A stretch of 64,000 bases of DNA. Origin: Pseudopyrenochaeta lycopersici (Eukaryota > Ascomycota > Dothideomycetes > Pleosporales > Pseudopyrenochaetaceae). This document shows, in pieces, positions 59,447 through 64,000 of the stretch. The stretch lies in assembly GCA_003313425.1 (NCBI GenBank), contig NHZP01000024.1, positions 372,001 to 436,000 of the forward strand, given 5' to 3'. The notes beneath the pieces were generated by a model, which did not search any database, was not told where the DNA came from, and saw nothing but the letters and a program-made list of their open reading frames with translations. The position numbers and the translations under genes were made by a program. Every line of letters starts with the position of its first letter. The first letter of the stretch is position 1.

Positions 59447-60586
59447 TTAATCCCGTAATGGCCAATTACTGTCTCTTTGCTCTTCTTCTTTTTTCTTTCT
59501 TCCATTCGCATTAATTCCTGTGGGAAAGGAAGGCGGCGTAGGAAAGGACGAGATATCAGGAGTGATTGGATGACTTCCTAAAGCCGTGTTTGGCAGAGTC
59601 AATTTCCGCCTCGGTGGTATGTGTGTCTTTCCTCCATCACCTCTGAAATCCGATTTTTGACTATCTGAGTCCCTCGAGTCGGTTCGTGAAGCAGTGCTCA
59701 TACTTGGTCTTCGCATTCTCTGGACATTGTCGGCCTTCTCTACAGACTCGATGCCCCACTCAGAGTCTTTCTTACTGCATTTGAAATTCTTGTTTTCAAA
59801 AATTTTACCTAAGATGTTGTCCTGTTCGTACCGGACAGAATCATCGGCGCTGCGTTGGGTGCGATGACGCCGCCAAAGGTATAGACCAGCTACACCAGCG
59901 ACGGACAACACCCCAAAGGTGACTCCAACACCGACACCAGCTATTGCCGTCTGGCTCATATCATTGCCATATTTTTCAACAAAGGGCTCCTGGTCGGTGG
60001 ATGTGGGTTCGGAAGGGGCTGGAGATGGAACCTGCCCTTCTGCTGCTGCTGTCGAATCTGAAGTTTGCACGACAAGCACAGTCCTTGATACCGTGACGGT
60101 GGCTGTTGCGGACCGACTTGATTCAAGCAAACTAGAAAGACTAGGTCTAAAAGTCTGGAGCGAGGGACTTGTAACCCCGAGAAATGACGCTGGTAGTAGG
60201 ACTACGCTGGCGACGCTCAGAAAGGCTGGCCTCCCCTGGTTCGGGCGTGCTGTGCCTTTGGGTATAGCTACATGCAGAGCCGATAGCGCTTGCTTAGACT
60301 GCGCCCCTTTGGGTTTGTCCTTTTCATCTCCTACCAATGTCTTCATAGATATTAGCAAAGAGAAGAGCGGTTGAGGCATTCTTTGCAAAACAAGATATCT
60401 CACATTGGAAGGCCGATTTGCCACTGACCGCTCAAGATAGACCGAGACTGGGAGGTCTTGGCCCCCCATTACTTCTGATTCCATGGTGACGCCATCGTTA
60501 CTGCCGAATTTACATTGAACAAATGTAACAGCCAAGGGGAGGAACCAGCACAGTCGGGACAAGATTGCTATACTAAAATACATCAT
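59447..60586 (-). CDS. Single-pass membrane protein, unknown function
   Basis: An ATG-to-stop frame of 379 residues. The N-terminus (IAILSRLCWFLPLAVTFVQC) looks like a signal peptide. An extracellular region of about 200 residues follows, Ser/Thr-rich towards its end (SSLLESSRSATATVTVS), then one transmembrane helix (IAGVGVGVTFGVLSVAGVAG, then LYLWRRHR). A cytosolic tail rich in Ser, Arg and Pro ends in a Lys/Glu-rich stretch. This signal-stalk-helix-tail layout is shared by Mid2/Wsc-like sensors, but no WSC or other Cys-rich domain is seen. The N-terminal half is less convincing and may hide introns. Confidence 0.5.
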   Translation of the reverse strand: MMYFSIAILSRLCWFLPLAVTFVQCKFGSNDGVTMESEVMGGQDLPVSVYLERSVANRPSNVRYLVLQRMPQPLFSLLISMKTLVGDEKDKPKGAQSKQALSALHVAIPKGTARPNQGRPAFLSVASVVLLPASFLGVTSPSLQTFRPSLSSLLESSRSATATVTVSRTVLVVQTSDSTAAAEGQVPSPAPSEPTSTDQEPFVEKYGNDMSQTAIAGVGVGVTFGVLSVAGVAGLYLWRRHRTQRSADDSVRYEQDNILGKIFENKNFKCSKKDSEWGIESVEKADNVQRMRRPSMSTASRTDSRDSDSQKSDFRGDGGKTHIPPRRKLTLPNTALGSHPITPDISSFPTPPSFPTGINANGRKKKEEEQRDSNWPLRD

Positions 60587-61732
60587 CGCAACAGAGTGGC
60601 ATTGAACGAGCTGAAATAAGTGGCAAGAAGTAGAAAGAAGGTGGAGATATCAGAAATTCAACTGCATGGTTCGAGCATCAAAGAAAGAAGAAGTCAGCTT
60701 GCATTTGTCTGCCAAATCCTTTCTTAAATGCCTAAGATTGGCTGCGTTTGGCTACGCCATTGCAATATTTCACTCAAACTAAGACTGCATCGAATCAATG
60801 TACCCGCATAGAGCATATAGCTCTGCGACAATTTCGAAGTCAACCTCGCATTTTACCAACTGTGTTCGAACTTTTTGCTGATTACTGTGGCTTCAGTTTG
60901 ACCTGGTCCATAAAAAACAGCAATATTGGCCCGTAATGAAGCAGGTGCATGTCTAAAACAGGCTGAACGAGTACGGCCAGTAATATCATTGGAGATGAGG
61001 GTGAATGGATCGTTTCTCCTTCGCATTGACGGGGAAGGACGGGTCGTGTTCCAGAAGCAATAATCGCTGATCAAGTATGGCCATTTTAGGCGAATTATGT
61101 CTGAAACGCCGTGGAGACACGAACGTAGTCGGCGAATACGACAGCCGACGACCCTGAACGATCGATGAAAATCACGAGCAGAATTCCAAATACACAAACG
61201 ACGTAGCGAATCAATGGCTCCAAAAAGTGTTGTACCAATAGTGATGAATATCTCTTTCTCCGTGCAAGCCTCTGAGACTTGGCAAGTCATGTACAGCGAT
61301 ATAGCGACAGGAAAGCTCCATCATTAAGACAAAACAAGGATAACATGCCGAAAGGTGTTGTACTAGCGGCATAGTACACCTACAAGTCTGCTTAGCACCG
61401 GGTTGCAGCGACCGGAACCAGTGAATCCGCCGCGGAAAATGCCACAGGGCAGAACGAGCTCGTTATCGAAGAGAGTGCGAAGCCGAGACTTGAAACTTCT
61501 TGCTTTTCAGATTGAACCTACGAAATAGAAACGCATCCACAAAGAACAACATCTTATCTGTAGATTTATCAAGGACGCAGCGAACGAGAAAGTTCGATAT
61601 ACCACAAGACCTATGATAACAGCCATCATCTGCTTCCAATGGTGACTCTGTAAGCAGAAGCTGACGACTTTTCGAAGTTTTGGCTTTGCATGGCTATGTA
61701 AAGAGTCATAGCGATATACCCAAGGCACTACA
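60587..61732. other. Intergenic region with unassigned ORF
   Basis: A minus-strand ATG ORF at 60853-61290 (145 codons) shows no family features and is not accepted as a gene. Nothing else recognised. Confidence 0.4.
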
Positions 61733-62989
61733 CTAGCCTGCTCGTTTCCTCTCAAACCGTATGGTCCGAACTTCCAAAGTAGTGCATGTATGGTGCCAAG
61801 CACTACCTTGTACTGGTCTGCCGCCATTTGCGAACCTGTTCCACCTCGAAGCGCCGAGTTGGCCGTCCCAGACAAGCTCGTACTGTGTGTTGTTGATTGG
61901 AAAGCGCCACGTCTTTGCACACTCGACTACATTCTCAAGTTGATGCTGCTTTTGTGCGAAGGCCTCTAGCACCAATTCCAGGCTTTTAATATCTGGAAGC
62001 TGTCCAATCACCTGGCCCCAAGTGGAACGATGAGGTGCATGATCGTTCGATGGTAAATCACGTCCAGCCCGGCGTTCGTTTGCGAGCCGCAGCATCCGGT
62101 CACTAGTTGGCCTTTTCCAATTGTCGGATGATCCATCTCCAACTGCGGGATCAAGAGCAAGCTGCTCAGTGGCATCGGTGCTTTTTGGATTATCGGTCCA
62201 TGTCCACCAATCTCTATATCCAAGACGGAGCGTCAATTGTACCAAAGGCTTGGCCAATCTAACTCGCATGGACGATGACCAAGGGAATTCCTCACCAGCA
62301 GCCTCTGGCAATGTTCGCAGGACATCAGATAGCCGTGGGTGTTCAACGAAATTTCCTCCGGGCACAAGCGCAAAATGGAAGGATGACGATGGCGTGTTCA
62401 CGGTGTGATTGCCACCGTTAAATTTGAAGTACCTTGGCGCTATGTATACACCTTTGTGCCGCTCAAATGAACACCATGCTCCATGACTTAGGAGAATTTT
62501 CTGGAGGTCTTCACCTTCTAAGGTCACTTGCTGGAGGCAGATATCCAATCTTTGAATGAGGGCCAATTGCCATGGCAAAGGTACCATCCTGGCCAAGGAT
62601 TTAGTTGTGCTATTGACAATGTGAGAATTGAGCGATAATGGAAGAGTGTATGTTTCCAAATAGATAGCTCGGCATGTTTGCAACAGGTCCATTGCTATGT
62701 CTGAAGGGTATAGCGCAACTTCGGGATTATTGTGGCCTGTCCTTCGATGATTGCCTATAGCAACCGGTTTTGGAATGCGAGCTCGTTCCAGCGGGTTAGA
62801 TGTACAATCTGTAAGCGCGAATTCCCAAATCAAGTCCCGTATTTCTTTGGGGATTGTAGAGTAGAGTGGACAGGTGCTTTGAGCCAAAATATCTCCATAC
62901 TCGAGATTCCAGGCAAGGGGTTCCAGGCAGCGACCTGAAAAGCGACAATCTGTCACAGCATTATTGTTACCGCAGCTGCATTCGTACAT
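61733..62989 (-). CDS. DUF7730-like / F-box-adjacent protein, unknown function
   Basis: A single exon of 418 residues starting at ATG 62989. A short Cys-containing N-terminus (CSCGNNN, CRFSGRC) precedes LYSTIPKEIRDLIWEFAL, the F-box-like opening of a large family of fungal proteins (DUF7730 type) that continue with LLQTCRAIYLET. The remainder is mixed alpha/beta, with a conserved-looking FHFALVPGGNF block and a C-terminal YELVWDGQ segment. Such genes are abundant, variable and of unknown role in Pezizomycotina. The family call rests on the IP-xEIR-xLIWEFA and LL-xTCR-xIYLE patterns. Confidence 0.75.
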   Translation of the reverse strand: MYECSCGNNNAVTDCRFSGRCLEPLAWNLEYGDILAQSTCPLYSTIPKEIRDLIWEFALTDCTSNPLERARIPKPVAIGNHRRTGHNNPEVALYPSDIAMDLLQTCRAIYLETYTLPLSLNSHIVNSTTKSLARMVPLPWQLALIQRLDICLQQVTLEGEDLQKILLSHGAWCSFERHKGVYIAPRYFKFNGGNHTVNTPSSSFHFALVPGGNFVEHPRLSDVLRTLPEAAGEEFPWSSSMRVRLAKPLVQLTLRLGYRDWWTWTDNPKSTDATEQLALDPAVGDGSSDNWKRPTSDRMLRLANERRAGRDLPSNDHAPHRSTWGQVIGQLPDIKSLELVLEAFAQKQHQLENVVECAKTWRFPINNTQYELVWDGQLGASRWNRFANGGRPVQGSAWHHTCTTLEVRTIRFERKRAG

Positions 62990-64000
62990 CGCTTGCTGCT
63001 AGCTGTCAGTTTTCGCGTCACTCACATTAAGCTGAACTACATACAGGGCCCCTTTTCTCTGGTGGGGATCTTGAACTCCTTCTCCGCTGCGGTATTTCCA
63101 TGGTCGTTTATAGTGCCGGCTTTGGCTGCGACTTTGCGTTGACCGAGAAAACGGTGTCGGTCGGGGTTGTGACAGTACTTTAATAAAAATTCGAAAATGA
63201 GGCAGTAACTCCGTGTAATAAAATCAAGAATATTTGCTAGGGAGACTAATTAAAGAAGAGTAATGTGGTATGGAAGTGTTGAAGCCTTATCAAATATGGC
63301 ACGTGACAATACTGCTGCCTACCATGGATCCCTGAGGAAGCGAGTGGCGATTTGGGGCACGGAAAATTAGACATTGGTAAAAATTACGCCTAAAGGTATT
63401 AAAGTGTTAAATATTGCATGCTTATTAGACCTAAGGAAACCAAGGATCAATTGAGCATCCACATGACCCCTGCTTCGCAGTCCTGGCGAGCGTGGTTTCC
63501 TTAAAGTTGTCTGCTACATAGGCAATAAATTGACCATGGAACCGAGGCAAAAAAAAAGAATGTGTTTCAATTCCCAATTCTTAAATTTCTCTTGCTAGTC
63601 CCGAAACGATTTGCTTTACTGGGAGATTTTGGAATCCAAAATTACTGAAGGCGGAAGAATCCTGAAAAGTCCCATGAACTTTCGAATACAATTTGATTCT
63701 CACCAATTTGATGAGTGTTCCACTCCTCATTGATAGCTGTACCAAGTCGTGTCTCAATCCTCCAAAGAAATTACCCTGCTTTCTTGATTTAGGCTTCACA
63801 GACTGCAATATGACCATTTAGTCAATTAGAATCAAGCTGTAAGGGTGCTTGGATAATCCCTTCTTGTTTTTGCGCTTATATTTGCTTACACTCATCTCCC
63901 TTTCTGTATGCTCGCTACGAAGCGCAAGTTGCAGTTTGTAGGTTATCTATCATATGTAGCATGGAACGACTCGAGAAACTCTAGCTCCTCACATAGAGTA
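62990..64000. other. AT-rich window end
   Basis: About 1 kb of visibly AT-richer sequence from roughly 63.15 kb. No gene supported; the minus-strand ORF at 63581-63817 is short and featureless. It may be the edge of an AT-rich or repeat-derived block that continues outside the window. Confidence 0.45.

Noticed and set aside
60853..61290. 145-codon minus-strand ATG ORF
   Set aside because: No domain, no signal peptide, Arg-rich random-looking composition; likely chance.
1..64000. tRNA genes, CRISPR arrays, intact transposases or retroelement genes
   Set aside because: Looked for box-B-like GGTTCGAATCC, regular spaced repeats and DDE, reverse transcriptase or integrase motifs; none recognised by eye. 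A tRNAscan or repeat-library search could still reveal divergent copies.

Overview
The window is nuclear DNA of a filamentous ascomycete. The genes carry short GT-AG introns (mostly 50-100 bp) with CTAAC-like branch sites. Several families are typical of Pezizomycotina: a HET-domain protein, an RTA1-like membrane protein, a PTH11/rhodopsin-domain protein and a DUF7730-like protein. The protein flavour looks like Dothideomycetes (Pleosporales-like), but this is an inference from family resemblance only. No CRISPR array, rRNA, tRNA, intact transposon or prokaryotic operon was recognised.

Layout. 0-7 kb: a spliced coding-like remnant, a histidine acid phosphatase gene that lacks a visible start codon, a long non-coding stretch and a small SCOC-type coiled-coil gene. 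9.8-19.2 kb: a housekeeping block. Beta-MPP and SDH4 are divergent from a 288-bp shared promoter. Next come an amidase gene interrupted by an in-frame TAG, a BAP31/Yet3-like ER protein, and DUS3 divergent from it. 20-24 kb: CTNNBL1 homologue and RTA1-like protein. 25-32 kb: a secreted beta-lactamase-fold hydrolase, a secreted FAD sugar-lactone-oxidase-like enzyme, and UBA4, whose stop lies 28 bp from the oxidase stop. 33-43 kb: HET-domain gene, PTH11/rhodopsin-domain gene, SLX9 (start codon alone in its first exon) and a PAF-acetylhydrolase-family enzyme. 44-51.7 kb: an AP-1/Yap-like bZIP factor, TFIIA large subunit, Rad1 checkpoint clamp subunit and OST5. 54-57 kb: a concentrative nucleoside transporter. 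57-64 kb: gene-poor, with a Ser/Thr-rich fragment, a single-pass membrane protein and a DUF7730-like protein.

Most complete genes are independent housekeeping functions: mitochondrial import and respiration, tRNA modification and thiolation, splicing, transcription initiation, DNA-damage checkpoint, N-glycosylation, ribosome assembly and nucleoside uptake. There is no obvious secondary-metabolite cluster. The points most worth a second look are the TAG-interrupted amidase with an intact, conserved-looking tail; the start-less phosphatase abutting a remnant of another coding sequence; a bZIP basic region with Ile in place of the usual Asn; the stop-free 54-nt intron in RAD1; and a possible frameshifted GPI-type tail near 58.1 kb. 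I did not find a convincing wholly new multi-gene system. Exon coordinates were derived by hand from reading frame, splice signals and family resemblance; they are predictions without transcript support.
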